A stretch of 64,000 bases of DNA from assembly GCA_041395565.1 (NCBI GenBank), contig JAWLAI010000008.1, forward strand, positions 124,001-188,000, written 5' to 3'. How positions within the stretch are numbered: position 1 is the stretch's first letter; every line of letters starts with the position of its first letter. The notes beneath the pieces were generated by a model. It saw nothing but the letters and a program-made list of their open reading frames with translations, was not told the DNA's origin and searched no databases. The position numbers and the translations under genes are program-made. This DNA is from Pseudomonadota bacterium (GTDB lineage: Bacteria; Pseudomonadota; Gammaproteobacteria; UBA9214). Positions 44,197-53,903 of the stretch are shown here, piece by piece.

Positions 44197-45015
44197 ATGA
44201 AGACATCAAAAATGCTGCACGGTGACACCCAGGCCATTGCCGACGTACAGGGCAGTGCGGATACCCGCCGCATACCGATCGACAAGGTCGGCATCAAGGA
44301 CATCCGCCACCCGGTCCGGGTGAAGGATCGCAGCGGCCACGAGCAGCACACCATCGCCTCCTTCAACATGTACGTGAACCTGCCGCACAACTTCAAGGGC
44401 ACGCACATGTCACGCTTCGTGGAGATCCTGAACCAGCACGAATACGAGATCACGGTGGATTCATTCCGTGAAATGCTGCGCGAGATGACCGACCGGCTCG
44501 AGGCCGAATCAGGTCACATCGAGATGAACTTCAGTTACTTCGTCAACAAGGCCGCGCCCATTTCCGGGGTGCAGAGCCTGCTGGACTACAGCGTCAGCCT
44601 GATCGGCGAGATCAGCGACGGCAAACCGCGGATGAACATCAAGGTCGTCGTGCCGGTGACCAGCCTGTGCCCCTGCTCCAAGGAGATCTCCCGCTACGGT
44701 GCGCACAACCAGCGCTCGCATGTCACGGTCAATGCGCAGACCAACGGTTTCGTGTGGATCGAGGACCTGATAGATCTGGTCGAGAAGGAGGCATCCTGCG
44801 AGCTCTACGGCCTGCTCAAGCGCCCCGACGAGAAATACGTGACCGAGAAGGCCTACGACAATCCGAAATTCGTCGAGGACATGGTGCGCGACGTCGCCGC
44901 CCGCCTCAACGACGATGACCGCATCAGCGCCTATACCGTGGAGTCGGAGAACTTCGAATCCATCCACAACCACTCGGCCTACGCGCTCATCGCCCACGAC
45001 AAGACCGCGCCCTGA
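44197..45015 (+). CDS. folE2: GTP cyclohydrolase FolE2 (GCYH-IB)
   Basis: A 272-residue enzyme that makes dihydroneopterin triphosphate from GTP for folate or queuosine synthesis, using metals other than zinc more readily than FolE. Family landmarks are FNMYVNLPHNFKGTHMSRF, VPVTSLCPCSKEISRYGAHNQRS with the metal Cys, and ESIHNHSAYA. MLHGDTQAIADVQ at 44212 is an alternative start. FolE2 is commonly induced under zinc limitation; here an IscR-like site, rather than a clear Zur box, lies upstream. Confidence 0.96.
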   Translation: MKTSKMLHGDTQAIADVQGSADTRRIPIDKVGIKDIRHPVRVKDRSGHEQHTIASFNMYVNLPHNFKGTHMSRFVEILNQHEYEITVDSFREMLREMTDRLEAESGHIEMNFSYFVNKAAPISGVQSLLDYSVSLIGEISDGKPRMNIKVVVPVTSLCPCSKEISRYGAHNQRSHVTVNAQTNGFVWIEDLIDLVEKEASCELYGLLKRPDEKYVTEKAYDNPKFVEDMVRDVAARLNDDDRISAYTVESENFESIHNHSAYALIAHDKTAP

Positions 45016-45039
45016 AAGGCCGGCGCCGGCGGAACCGCG

Positions 45040-45714
45040 TCAGTATTTCTTGCGCAGCGTCATCAGCTGGCCGCTGTTGACGATCTCCAGCCGCCCGAGG
45101 TAGCTCATGCCCAGCAGTGTCGTCGCCGGTTGCGCCCCCTCGATGACGACTGCACTGACGTTGCGCACTTCCAGCTCGCCGACCTTGACGCTGTCCAGGC
45201 GCACCCGCCAGGCCCGCTCCACGCCTGACGCCGTGGTGACCGCGGCTGCCGTGCCGTTCACGCGGTAATCGATGCCCAACCGCCGTGCCTGGGCCGAATT
45301 CAGCGCCACGTCGGTGGCCCCGGTATCGACCAGGAACGGCACCGGCAGGCCGTTGATGCTGCCGACCGTGGTGTACATGCCGCTGCTGTTGCGCCAGACC
45401 TGGAACTCCTGCACCTGCGGATCGCGCCGGCGCGCGCTCACCCGCCCGTCCAGCCGTGCCTCGAGCCGCTGCCCGTCGATCTCCAGCACGGCCGTCTCGC
45501 TGTCCGCCGCGACCAGCCTGACACCCTGCGGCCCGGTCTCGCCGACCCGCAATACGGCCTGGCGGCCATCGATCTGCACCACGGCACGCCCGCTGAACAG
45601 GCCCACGACGCGCACGTCGGGCGACGCCTGCAGCCCGGCTGCAGCCGCCAGCAGCGCACACAGCACCGGGATGCGTATAATCAGGGCCAGGTTCACGACA
45701 TTCACCTTAATCAC
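45040..45714 (-). CDS. Retropepsin-like aspartic protease, exported
   Basis: A protein of up to 224 residues with a signal peptide (PVLCALLAAAAGLQA) and a single aspartic protease domain. The active site is LVDTGATDVALN and the flap-side region is LLGMSYLGRLEI. It matches the single-domain clan AA proteases of gammaproteobacteria, which act in the periplasm as dimers. GTG codons at 45714, 45705 and 45696 are possible starts; the last has the best-spaced Shine-Dalgarno (AAGGTGA). Divergent from the amidotransferase gene. Confidence 0.88.
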   Translation of the reverse strand: MIKVNVVNLALIIRIPVLCALLAAAAGLQASPDVRVVGLFSGRAVVQIDGRQAVLRVGETGPQGVRLVAADSETAVLEIDGQRLEARLDGRVSARRRDPQVQEFQVWRNSSGMYTTVGSINGLPVPFLVDTGATDVALNSAQARRLGIDYRVNGTAAAVTTASGVERAWRVRLDSVKVGELEVRNVSAVVIEGAQPATTLLGMSYLGRLEIVNSGQLMTLRKKY

Positions 45715-45727
45715 CCTACATCGACCG

Positions 45728-46435
45728 ATGCCGAAACCCCTGTATATATTCCGCCACGTCGAATGCGAGGGACCGGGCTACCTCGCCGGGGTCCTGGAGC
45801 GGCATGGCATCCCCTGGGAACTGATCGCGGTCGATGCGGGCGCCGCCGTTCCCGGCTCGATCGACGGCTGCGCCGGCCTAGTGTTCATGGGCGGCACCAT
45901 GAGCGTGAACGATGCCCTGCCCTGGATCCCGGCGGAGCTGGAGCTGATCCGGCGGGCGCAGGCGGTCGACATGCCGGTGCTCGGCCATTGCCTCGGCGGC
46001 CAGCTGATCAGCAAGGCGCTCGGCGGCGAGGTCACGCGCAACCCGGTGAAGGAAATCGGCTGGCATCCGGTAAGGCGGCGCGACAATGCGACGGCACAGC
46101 GCTGGCTGCAGGATGTGCCTGATGCAGTCACGCTGTTTCACTGGCATGGCGAGACCTTTTCCATCCCGCCGCAGGCCGAGCACATCCTGGAAAGCGCACA
46201 CTGCGCCAACCAGGCCTTCGTGCTCGGCAACACCCTGGCGCTGCAGTGTCACGTGGAGATGCTGGCGCCGATGGTCGGCGAATGGGCACAGCTGTACCGG
46301 CATGAACTCGAGGTGCCCGGTCCGGCGGTGCAGAGCGCGGCACAGATGGGCGCCGACCTCGACGTCCGCATCCGCGCCGCGCAGCAGGTCGCTGATGTCC
46401 TGTACACGCGCTGGCTGCTGCCCCTGCAGGACTGA
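45728..46435 (+). CDS. Class I glutamine amidotransferase-like protein
   Basis: A 235-residue stand-alone GATase domain of the GMP-synthase-like type. The nucleophile elbow is VLGHCLGGQLISKALGG, and the catalytic His and Glu are in ALQCHVEM. FMGGTMSVND is typical of the YfeJ-like group. The acceptor substrate is unknown. The frame extends upstream antiparallel to the protease gene; the start at 45728 is the natural one. The gene is convergent with the activase gene. Confidence 0.9.
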   Translation: MPKPLYIFRHVECEGPGYLAGVLERHGIPWELIAVDAGAAVPGSIDGCAGLVFMGGTMSVNDALPWIPAELELIRRAQAVDMPVLGHCLGGQLISKALGGEVTRNPVKEIGWHPVRRRDNATAQRWLQDVPDAVTLFHWHGETFSIPPQAEHILESAHCANQAFVLGNTLALQCHVEMLAPMVGEWAQLYRHELEVPGPAVQSAAQMGADLDVRIRAAQQVADVLYTRWLLPLQD

Positions 46436-46493
46436 CGGAACAGTCCGGGAACTTCATCACTGCACCACCGGACGCCCGCAACAGACCTGCACC

Positions 46494-49400
46494 TCAGGCG
46501 GTCTGCGCGACGAACCGTGCATTGTAGAAGCGCTCCGGCCCCATCGCCTTCAGGACCACCAGGGTCAGCAGCTCCTCGTTAACGTCACCGTCGGCGGAGA
46601 ACAGGTTCTGGATGCGGCCCTTGGCCGCGCCCGCCGCCTCCACGATTCTGGGTGTCAGCACCTCGCCCATGGATGAGACCATGCAGCCGTTCGGTCCCAC
46701 GTTCAGCAGCACGTCGACGCCGTGCCGCAGCTCGGTCAGTGCCTCGCCCACGTAGGGGGCCAGTTCGCCCAGCGGCCGCTGGGGGGGCAGCCGTACCTGC
46801 GCGTTCTCCACCCGCCGGGCGCGGGCGCCCGGCCGCGCCAGCCGCGCCGCCCGATAGAGCGGCCGCGCGAGCACCTGGCGCAGCACGACACGGAGCAGCC
46901 GGATGCGCCGCAACCGGGTTTTTTCCCTGCCCAGGGCCGCGGCATCGGAACCTGCGACATCGATGGCGGCACGGCTGTTCAGCTCGGCCTCGTCGAGCAG
47001 GTATTCGAGGAAGCTCATCAGCGGCGTGAGTTCCAGGCTGAAACGCCGGAAGCCGACCGTGGCCAGCAGGATCCTGAAGATGTCCTCCGCCTGGGACACA
47101 CGCATGTAGCCCTCGCCGGTGATGCAGATCTTCAGGGGATCAGCGGGTGGCGGGCGTGATGCGATCCAGGTATCGGCAAAACGCCGCAGCGGCGCGTTGA
47201 ACTCGCGGCCGTGCAGGCGATAGAGCAGGTACCTGAGCGGCATGCCGAACACCAGTTTGCCACCGGCGGTCTGCAAGAGGCGCCTGCCGGTCGGCCCCGG
47301 GCCATGGAAGGATTCCAGCCGTCGGTAGATCTCCTGCTTGAGCGCGCGGTAATCCGCGAGGAAGCGCCGGTATTCCGCGTAGTCGCGGCAGAGCGCGCCG
47401 CCCCTGAACAGCAAACCGTGCAGCACCCCCTGCAGGATCACCCCCTGGTAGGCGCGCAGCAACACCCACTCGTCGAACCCGGCGTCGTAACCCTCGTTCT
47501 CCTTGCCGACCAACAGCTGGATGATGCCCCCGCCCGGCAGCGCGTTGCAGGCCGGATTGTCCGCGGCCGCCCCGTCCCCCACCCTGGCCGCTTGGTAGTA
47601 GAGAAGCCTGTGGACGTGGGGATATTGACCCTGGCGGCATGGCCCAGCGCCCTGGCTGTCGAAGAACAGCAGGCGTTGCTTACCGGCCACGCGCGGGTCA
47701 CCGGCCTGGCTGCGCCGGACAAAATCCTCCCGCGCACGCAGCAGGTCGGCATACATGCTCGCCAGCGGGGTACAGACCGCATCCCCCGCCGCCCGGCGTC
47801 CGCGCTTGACCAGTTCCGGCAGGTTATAGGTGTCGTCGTCGTAGTTGTCGATGCAGGTGAAACCGGCGCCGCGCAGCACGGCGCACAGCGGCCGGTTGTC
47901 GGACAGGGTCGGGAAATACAGGACATCGGTCTCGCGGTTGAGCGGCGCCTGGCTGGACAGGCTGTCGATCTTGCGCATCTCGAAGCCGGCCTCGCCGCCG
48001 GTGACCTGCAGACTGCCGTGCAGGCCCTGCTCCAGCTGCTTCACGTAGGTGTTGACGCGGTTTTCGAGATGCGCGAGTTCCTTGATGACGGCATCGGACT
48101 GGATCAAGAGGAACGGCCGCATTTTCATGATCGCGGAGATGTAGTGCGCGGTGACGCTGTCCGGTCCGCAGCTGAAGGTCGAGACCTGCACCACCGGCAG
48201 CATGCTGTCAGCGGATGCCGTCTCGATGCGGCGAAACACCTCGCGCAGGCGCGCGTGGCGCAGGCGCAGGTGGAGACTGCGGTGCGCCACCGCGTTCAGC
48301 AGGCTCACGATGAAATGCGGGTTGCGCCAGTAGATATGGCTGAAATCCTCGTCCAGGTCCATGTCCAGCACGTAGGACGGGATGACGGTCATCTGCTTGT
48401 CGCGCAGCAGACGACGGATATGACTGTCGTAGATACCGGGGTTGAGGATGTACTCGCGTCCGACCACCAGCGCCACCGGCCGCCCCTCCGCCAGCGCCTC
48501 CTCCGCCATACCGGCGGCGAGATCGGCGACCTCGGCACGCAGCCGCCGGTGGTCGGCGAGCGCCCGCTCGACGAGCGTACTCAGTTCGTCAGGCGACGGC
48601 GCCACGCCGTAGCAACGGAACACCGGCGCCAGCCGGTCGTGCAACTGGGCGGACAGAAACCCGGCATCGAGGCGATCCAGGTTGAGATGGAACAAGTGGA
48701 AGCGTGCCGCCGGGTTCGCCATGCTGGCGAGGTTCATGGCCACCGCCACCCCGCCCTGGTTGGTGGTACAGGCAAGACCGCGGCTCTTGCCATCGGTGGG
48801 CAGGGTTTCGATCTGCGGCACCAGGATCATGCCGTGCGGGGCGCGCGCCAGGCGCCGGTACTGGCCCACGGCACCGATCTGCGGCGCGCAGCTGTCGATG
48901 TTGAAATCGGGCTGTGCATCGAGGATATCCTGCTCCCGGACGGTGTCGACATGCACCGGGATGCCGAGTCCTGCAAAGATTTGCGCCAGGAAATAGGCCC
49001 ACTCGGAGACGACGAAACTGCGCGGTATCACCAGCCGGCGCGGATCCTCGCTGCGGGGATGACGGATGTCGATGAAGTCCCAGATCTCCTGGTAGGCGTC
49101 GCGCGGCTGTTTGACCGGTGCCAGGTGTTTTACCTTCCGGCCCAGCAGCTCGTTGATCGCGGTGCAGCCACCCAGGGTGAAGGCGATCCTGCCGCCATCC
49201 GTCCCCTGGCATCTGAGCGAGCAGCGGTTGCAGCGGGCCGACCGGTCGCCGCAGGCGGCGCCCTTGCAGACGATCACGTGTTTCTCGAAGTGGGTATCGA
49301 TAAAATCCCCGAGCCTGATATACGCGAAACCCGGCAGCGCGGCCTGCTGCAGGTTCCGGATCAGTCCGATGCAGGCGCGGTGCCCGGGATTCGGAGGCAC

Positions 49401-51272
49401 CAGGGCATACACCGGACTGCCCAGGTAGCTCTGCAGGCGGTGGGTCACGGCCAGCGGCAGCGGCTCCGAGAGCATGGTCTGGCCGTGCAGCAACACCACC
49501 GCGTTGCCGGGAAGCTCGAGCTGGTTCCACAAGGAACGCGCCATGTTTTCCACGATGGCCCAGTTCGCCGAGGCCAGGATCTCCGCCCGGGGCACACCCT
49601 GGGCCTGCAAGCGGCTGGCATTCTCCATCAGGAACACGGCGCAGGTTGCGTTGATGGCGAAGGAACGCGGCGCCCGGTACGCCTGCTCGCAGGCCGCGGC
49701 GATGCTGTCGCTCTCGAACATCGTGCCCAGCGTGTCCATCAGACTGCCGGTACCCGCCGAACACTTCAGGTTCATCGCGTTGTCGAACAGCTCGGCCTGC
49801 TCAAGGGCGATAGTCGAGATCTTGGTATCCTCGCCGCCGATGTCGATCAGGATACAGAACTGCTCGTTGATGCCCGTGATACCCTGCGACTGCAGGCGGC
49901 GGATGTGCTGCCTGGCGTGGTCGATCGAACCGCGCGCATGCGCGTAGTTCTCCACCAGCACCGAGATGCGCTCCTCCAGCGCGGGGTAAATGCGCGCAAG
50001 CGCCTGCTGCACCTGGTAGCGCGCGGAACCGGTGATACCGATGCCGCGTAGCGCCAGTTGCTCAACCCCGTCCGCGCGCAGTTCGCGGAAGATCCGCTTC
50101 ACCGTCTCGATGGTATCGCCGGCATTGCTGCAGGCCCGCATGAACAGGCTCTCGCCGCTTGCGGCATCGGCCAGCACGGCCTTGGCCATGGTGGAACCCA
50201 CGTCCAGACCGAGGATGACCGGATGTTCCGTGAGCCGTTGCGGCCTGCTTGGCGGCAACACATCGTCCGCGAGACGCAGGTAACGCCCATTCGCCTCGTA
50301 GCGTGATTTCAGATCGACGAAGGAAGGGTATTCCTCCGGCTCGGCATGCTGAAGCAGGCGCGCATCGGGCTGGACAAGACTGGCGGCCCCGATGCGCTGC
50401 TCCATGTTGCGCAACGCCTCCAGCACCTGCGTATTCTCCGGGTCGTGCGTGATTTCCTGCACGCCGCGCTCGCGCAGCAGGTCTGCGGCACAGTCCCTGG
50501 CGTACTGCCAGCGGAAGATGCGCCCGGTCAGGCAGACCTTGTCGAAACCCCGCGGCAGTCTCCTGCAGGCCTTCAGCACCTCCGACTTGAGAGTCGCGGC
50601 GAGTGCGACATCGAGCGGGATGCCCTGGTTCTTGTCCGAGACGGTGGCCGACGAGGCGAACACACCGCAGCGGTCGGCGCGTACGTTCACCGCCTCGCGC
50701 CGCACACGGCCGGCCTCCCCCAGGTAGTCGGAGAGCAGCGGGTCGACCTCCTCGCGCTGCAGCGCCAGCTTCTGCAATACACGATCGAGATTGATACCGG
50801 AACCGGCGCCGCAGCGCGGATTGAGCAGCAGCAGGTCGTCCTTCAGCGCACCGCTGCGCTCGATCCCGACGAGCAGGTAGCCCGAGGCCGACAGGTCGAG
50901 CATCGCCAGCGAGTTGACGGCACTGTTCTCAGACCGGGCGAGCAGTTCCCGCGCGGCCAGCCAGAACAGGGCCGCTGGCAGGACAACCTTGCCGCCGCCG
51001 AGACTGTCGCGCACCGTCCCGGCCAGCTTACCGGTAATGAACACCCGCGCAGCGGCACCCGTGCCGAAGCGATCGCCGATGTGATAGGCGGCAACGAGTT
51101 CTCGCAGATCCCTGTTATTGGGCACCACGTCATCGAACAGCACCACCCCGTCACGGCTACAGGCACGCAGCCTGAGGTGCCGGACACCGGCATCGATGTA
51201 AAGATCGGCGGACCCTGGCTGCTCGCGCCAGGCTGAAGTGTCCCGGGCGTGTTGATCTACCGTAATGTCCAT
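46494..51272 (-). CDS. Giant 2-hydroxyacyl-CoA dehydratase activase-like protein
   Basis: A 1592-residue cytoplasmic protein. Residues about 1-340 form a divergent BcrAD/BadFG ASKHA domain. Residues about 350-640 are a canonical one: ILGLDVGSTMAKAV, ILIDIGGEDTKI and NLKCSAGTGSLMDTLG, which normally bind ATP and a [4Fe-4S] cluster between two subunits. A Cys-rich stretch (CKGAACGDRSARCNRCSLRC, about 690-710) leads into DUF2229/HgdB-like regions with CTTNQGG, STFSCGPDS and DAVCTPLAS. Known small activases inject electrons into 2-hydroxyacyl-CoA dehydratases; the substrate here is unknown and no separate dehydratase is nearby. The ATG at 51272 is the likely start; the frame opens at 51389. Confidence 0.9.
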   Translation of the reverse strand: MDITVDQHARDTSAWREQPGSADLYIDAGVRHLRLRACSRDGVVLFDDVVPNNRDLRELVAAYHIGDRFGTGAAARVFITGKLAGTVRDSLGGGKVVLPAALFWLAARELLARSENSAVNSLAMLDLSASGYLLVGIERSGALKDDLLLLNPRCGAGSGINLDRVLQKLALQREEVDPLLSDYLGEAGRVRREAVNVRADRCGVFASSATVSDKNQGIPLDVALAATLKSEVLKACRRLPRGFDKVCLTGRIFRWQYARDCAADLLRERGVQEITHDPENTQVLEALRNMEQRIGAASLVQPDARLLQHAEPEEYPSFVDLKSRYEANGRYLRLADDVLPPSRPQRLTEHPVILGLDVGSTMAKAVLADAASGESLFMRACSNAGDTIETVKRIFRELRADGVEQLALRGIGITGSARYQVQQALARIYPALEERISVLVENYAHARGSIDHARQHIRRLQSQGITGINEQFCILIDIGGEDTKISTIALEQAELFDNAMNLKCSAGTGSLMDTLGTMFESDSIAAACEQAYRAPRSFAINATCAVFLMENASRLQAQGVPRAEILASANWAIVENMARSLWNQLELPGNAVVLLHGQTMLSEPLPLAVTHRLQSYLGSPVYALVPPNPGHRACIGLIRNLQQAALPGFAYIRLGDFIDTHFEKHVIVCKGAACGDRSARCNRCSLRCQGTDGGRIAFTLGGCTAINELLGRKVKHLAPVKQPRDAYQEIWDFIDIRHPRSEDPRRLVIPRSFVVSEWAYFLAQIFAGLGIPVHVDTVREQDILDAQPDFNIDSCAPQIGAVGQYRRLARAPHGMILVPQIETLPTDGKSRGLACTTNQGGVAVAMNLASMANPAARFHLFHLNLDRLDAGFLSAQLHDRLAPVFRCYGVAPSPDELSTLVERALADHRRLRAEVADLAAGMAEEALAEGRPVALVVGREYILNPGIYDSHIRRLLRDKQMTVIPSYVLDMDLDEDFSHIYWRNPHFIVSLLNAVAHRSLHLRLRHARLREVFRRIETASADSMLPVVQVSTFSCGPDSVTAHYISAIMKMRPFLLIQSDAVIKELAHLENRVNTYVKQLEQGLHGSLQVTGGEAGFEMRKIDSLSSQAPLNRETDVLYFPTLSDNRPLCAVLRGAGFTCIDNYDDDTYNLPELVKRGRRAAGDAVCTPLASMYADLLRAREDFVRRSQAGDPRVAGKQRLLFFDSQGAGPCRQGQYPHVHRLLYYQAARVGDGAAADNPACNALPGGGIIQLLVGKENEGYDAGFDEWVLLRAYQGVILQGVLHGLLFRGGALCRDYAEYRRFLADYRALKQEIYRRLESFHGPGPTGRRLLQTAGGKLVFGMPLRYLLYRLHGREFNAPLRRFADTWIASRPPPADPLKICITGEGYMRVSQAEDIFRILLATVGFRRFSLELTPLMSFLEYLLDEAELNSRAAIDVAGSDAAALGREKTRLRRIRLLRVVLRQVLARPLYRAARLARPGARARRVENAQVRLPPQRPLGELAPYVGEALTELRHGVDVLLNVGPNGCMVSSMGEVLTPRIVEAAGAAKGRIQNLFSADGDVNEELLTLVVLKAMGPERFYNARFVAQTA

Positions 51273-51841
51273 GCGTACTCGGGTCTGTGTGATCAGGGGT
51301 ATTGCCGGCAGGGGTTTGTCGGCAGGCTCCGCGACATGCCACAAGCGCACCTGGCGCATCGCACGCCTGCAGCGCAACTTGCGCCGCACCCGGCAGCGCC
51401 TACCGCCACACCGGGATCGGGGCCAATGTTACAGACATTGGGCGGGCTGATTAAGTTGAATTCTCAGGGAAACCGGACTGGATCAATGACAATGATCGAA
51501 ATCCTGCGTACACGCAGGGTGAATTGGCGCGATGGCGGTCGGCGGCGGCTGCAGGCTGGGCCGTGTGCACACCGGCATGCCGCACACCGGGTTGACCCGC
51601 CATCCCTGGTTCGCAAAGGCCGCGCAGCGGATCAAGTCCACGGCCGCCATCGACGGCACGGTGGCCAGCTGCGCTCGTGTTGACACGCGGCGCTTCGAGC
51701 GCTGACCCACGGTGCGGCTGCGGGCTGTTTGCAGCCGCCGCCACAGGCGGGGACAACCCGCCGGCCACGGCAACCACATGCAACAGAGTCCGTGTTACCC
51801 GCAATGGTTGCAACGCCACGCACGGATGACCGGCAGCAACG
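51273..51841. other. Intergenic stretch without a recognised gene
   Basis: About 570 bases between the activase start and the CTERM2 terminator. Several open frames of 60-140 codons exist on both strands but none resembles a protein family or has a convincing start. It should hold the activase promoter. I see no RNA signature. Confidence 0.45.
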
Positions 51842-51865
51842 AAAACGGCGGCCGCAGCCGCCGTT
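51842..51865 (-). terminator. Rho-independent terminator of the second CTERM gene
   Basis: On the minus strand AACGGCGGC and GCCGCCGTT form a perfect 9-base stem with the loop TGCG, ending in TTTT, starting 18 bases past the stop at 51883. Confidence 0.75.
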
Positions 51866-51882
51866 CGGGAGTATCGTGCCCG

Positions 51883-52467
51883 TTATGCCAGCCGTCTGCG
51901 CCTGGCCACTCCCGCCAGGCCGAGCGCGCCGGATGCGAACAGCCAGAGGGCGGCGGGAACCGGCACCGGATTGACCGCCGCGGATCCGTTCACGTAGTTC
52001 ATCGCAATCGGGCTGAAACTGCCGTCCAGGAACGACAGGAACAGATTGTCGCTCAGGGTCAGCGGCGAAACGCTGCCCGGGTCACCGATCAGGGTGAAGC
52101 TCAGCGAACCGATGGCTCGCGGCGTGGCGCCGAAAACCATCGCAGGCCCGAAACCGGTGGTCCAGCCTATGGTCAACAGCCCCGGCGCGACGTAGTCGAT
52201 CGTATCGAAAAAGGCATCGCGCTCCGTCAGCCCCGCAGCGAAGGCGAAGTCGCCGTTGTAGGAAAGCACGGACGCATCCCAGCTGAGATCGAACGCGCCG
52301 TCCACCATCTCGAAGTCGCTGCCCGTGATGCTGATACCGATCGTGTCTCCCGTTGGCGCCGCAACGCTGACCGGGTCGATGGCGACGGTCTGCGCCTGTG
52401 ATGCGGCGCATGCCAGCATGAAACCGATACCGGCGCAAAGTCTGCCAAACAAGCGTGATTTGTCCAT
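51883..52467 (-). CDS. PEP/VPxPA-CTERM-type sorted exported protein, cohesin-like
   Basis: A 194-residue exported protein. The signal peptide ends near CAASQAQ. The body (IDPVSVAAPTGDTIGISITG, FDLSWDASVLSYNG) resembles the cohesin-like beta-sandwich often seen in CTERM proteins. The C-terminus is VPVPAALWLFASGALGLAG and then ARRRRLA, an exosortase-type sorting signal. The start at 52467 gives the signal peptide; the frame extends to 52737. It has its own terminator. It is a probable partner in sorting of the protein at 4205-4954. Confidence 0.88.
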   Translation of the reverse strand: MDKSRLFGRLCAGIGFMLACAASQAQTVAIDPVSVAAPTGDTIGISITGSDFEMVDGAFDLSWDASVLSYNGDFAFAAGLTERDAFFDTIDYVAPGLLTIGWTTGFGPAMVFGATPRAIGSLSFTLIGDPGSVSPLTLSDNLFLSFLDGSFSPIAMNYVNGSAAVNPVPVPAALWLFASGALGLAGVARRRRLA

Positions 52468-52958
52468 TCCTGATTTCCCCTTATTGTTATCGAGTCGGTT
52501 CTGCCTGGTACTGCAGTCTTGCGCACAGACTATGTGGAATCCGCGGTCCTGTACATTGTCCTTAGGTACAGGCGTCGGGCCGGTCCGCGCCCCGCCCGGC
52601 GCCCTGCCCGGCTCGAATGCACGCGCAATCCGCTCCATCCGCCATACCGGCAGCACACATGCGGCGCGACGCAAAACCATGTTGCAACGGGGAACCCCAG
52701 CGACTTGCAGTGAATAAGATCTATCCCGTCGTTCCACGCGAGCCGCGTCGCTGGCTGCAATCCTGCGGGACCGGGCGAGTCTGACACCTGGTGTTGCGGC
52801 TCACTGATACAGCCGCGGCTACACTACGCGCACCGCACCATGCCAGACGCAGAAACCGCCGTGGTCACGACCGTGCGGAATGATGAGATAGTGTGGAACG
52901 GCTGACCGCAGCCGCACTCGGAAATTCACGCCGCGACACCAGGCCCGGCGCGTCGTGC
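52468..52958. other. Intergenic stretch upstream of the second CTERM gene
   Basis: About 490 bases with no supportable gene. It contains the inverted repeat at 52548-52572 and presumably the CTERM gene promoter. Confidence 0.45.
52548..52572. promoter_or_regulatory. Inverted repeat upstream of the second CTERM gene
   Basis: CCTGTAC (52548-52554) and GTACAGG (52566-52572) form a perfect 7-base inverted repeat around 11 bases, 81 bases before the CTERM gene start. The spacing and position suit a dimeric activator or repressor site. Confidence 0.4.
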
Positions 52959-53846
52959 TCAATCGCGCCCCAGCAGCTCGCGCATGCCGGAAAATTCCTG
53001 TTGCTCGGCAGCGCCCACTTCCGGGTAGCGCGGATCGAGCCCGCGCAGTGTCTCCACGATGGTCTCGGCCACGCACAGGCGCAGGTAGGGCTTGTGGTCG
53101 GCCGGGATGGCGTACCACGGCGCCCAGGGTCGCGAGGTGGCGTTGAGCGCAGCCTCGTAGGCCTGCATGTAGCTGCCCCAATGCGCGCGCTCGGCGACAT
53201 CGCCGCTGGAAAATTTCCAGTTCTTCTCGGGTTCTTCCAGTCTGGAGAGGAAGCGCTTGCGCTGCTCCTCGCGCGAGACGTTGAGCCAGAACTTGATGAT
53301 CACGGTCCCGTTGCGCGCCAGGTGCTTTTCGTGATCGCGGATCGACTCGTAACGTTCCTGCCAGAGCCGGTCGTGGTCGATACTGCCCGGCAGCTTCTGC
53401 CCGGCCAGGTACTCGGGATGCACGCGCACCACCAGCACCTCCTCGTAGTAGCTGCGGTTGAACACGCCGATGCGCCCGCGCTGCGGCAGGCGCTGCGCCG
53501 TGCGCCAGAGGAAATCGTGGTCGAGTTCCTCCGCCGAAGGCTGCTTGAAGGAATACACCTGGAAGCCGGCCGGATCGACACCGCCGAGCGATGCCCGTAT
53601 GGTGCTGTCCTTGCCCGCGGCATCCATGGCCTGGAACACCAGCAGCACGGCACGCCGGTCTTCGGCGTAGAGCCGACGCTGCAGCTCGCCCATTTCCTTG
53701 ATCAACGCGCCCAGCCGCTTCTTGCAGGTCTTCTTATCCGGCGCCTCCGCGTGGCGCGTCGGGGCCTGCGCCACCCGGAAGCCGGCATCGAACGGCACCA
53801 GCCAGGGACTCTCGATATGGGTTGCGGGCGTGGCGGTCATCGTCAT
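52959..53846 (-). CDS. ppk2: Polyphosphate kinase 2 family protein
   Basis: A 295-residue polyphosphate:nucleotide phosphotransferase, using polyphosphate to phosphorylate (or accept phosphate from) nucleotides. Walker A is QAMDAAGKDSTIRAS (about residues 73-87) with the PPK2 blocks RIGVFNRSYYEEVLVVRVHPE and WKFSSGDVAERAHWGSY. The start region (LVPFDAGFRV) is that of the longer single-domain PPK2 group. It lies downstream of csp1 in the same direction. Confidence 0.93.
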   Translation of the reverse strand: MTMTATPATHIESPWLVPFDAGFRVAQAPTRHAEAPDKKTCKKRLGALIKEMGELQRRLYAEDRRAVLLVFQAMDAAGKDSTIRASLGGVDPAGFQVYSFKQPSAEELDHDFLWRTAQRLPQRGRIGVFNRSYYEEVLVVRVHPEYLAGQKLPGSIDHDRLWQERYESIRDHEKHLARNGTVIIKFWLNVSREEQRKRFLSRLEEPEKNWKFSSGDVAERAHWGSYMQAYEAALNATSRPWAPWYAIPADHKPYLRLCVAETIVETLRGLDPRYPEVGAAEQQEFSGMRELLGRD

Positions 53847-53903
53847 TCACTCCGCGCCTGCCGCGGCGGAACGCTGCGGCAGGCGGCAGTTCGAGACACC
53901 GGA

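Noticed and set aside
47211..50051. 946-codon open frame on the plus strand inside the activase gene
   Set aside because: Its low-complexity Gln/Arg/His composition and full overlap with the conserved activase make it a shadow.
51249..51819. Open frames of 60-144 codons upstream of the activase gene
   Set aside because: They overlap on both strands, with biased composition and no convincing start; nothing supports translation.
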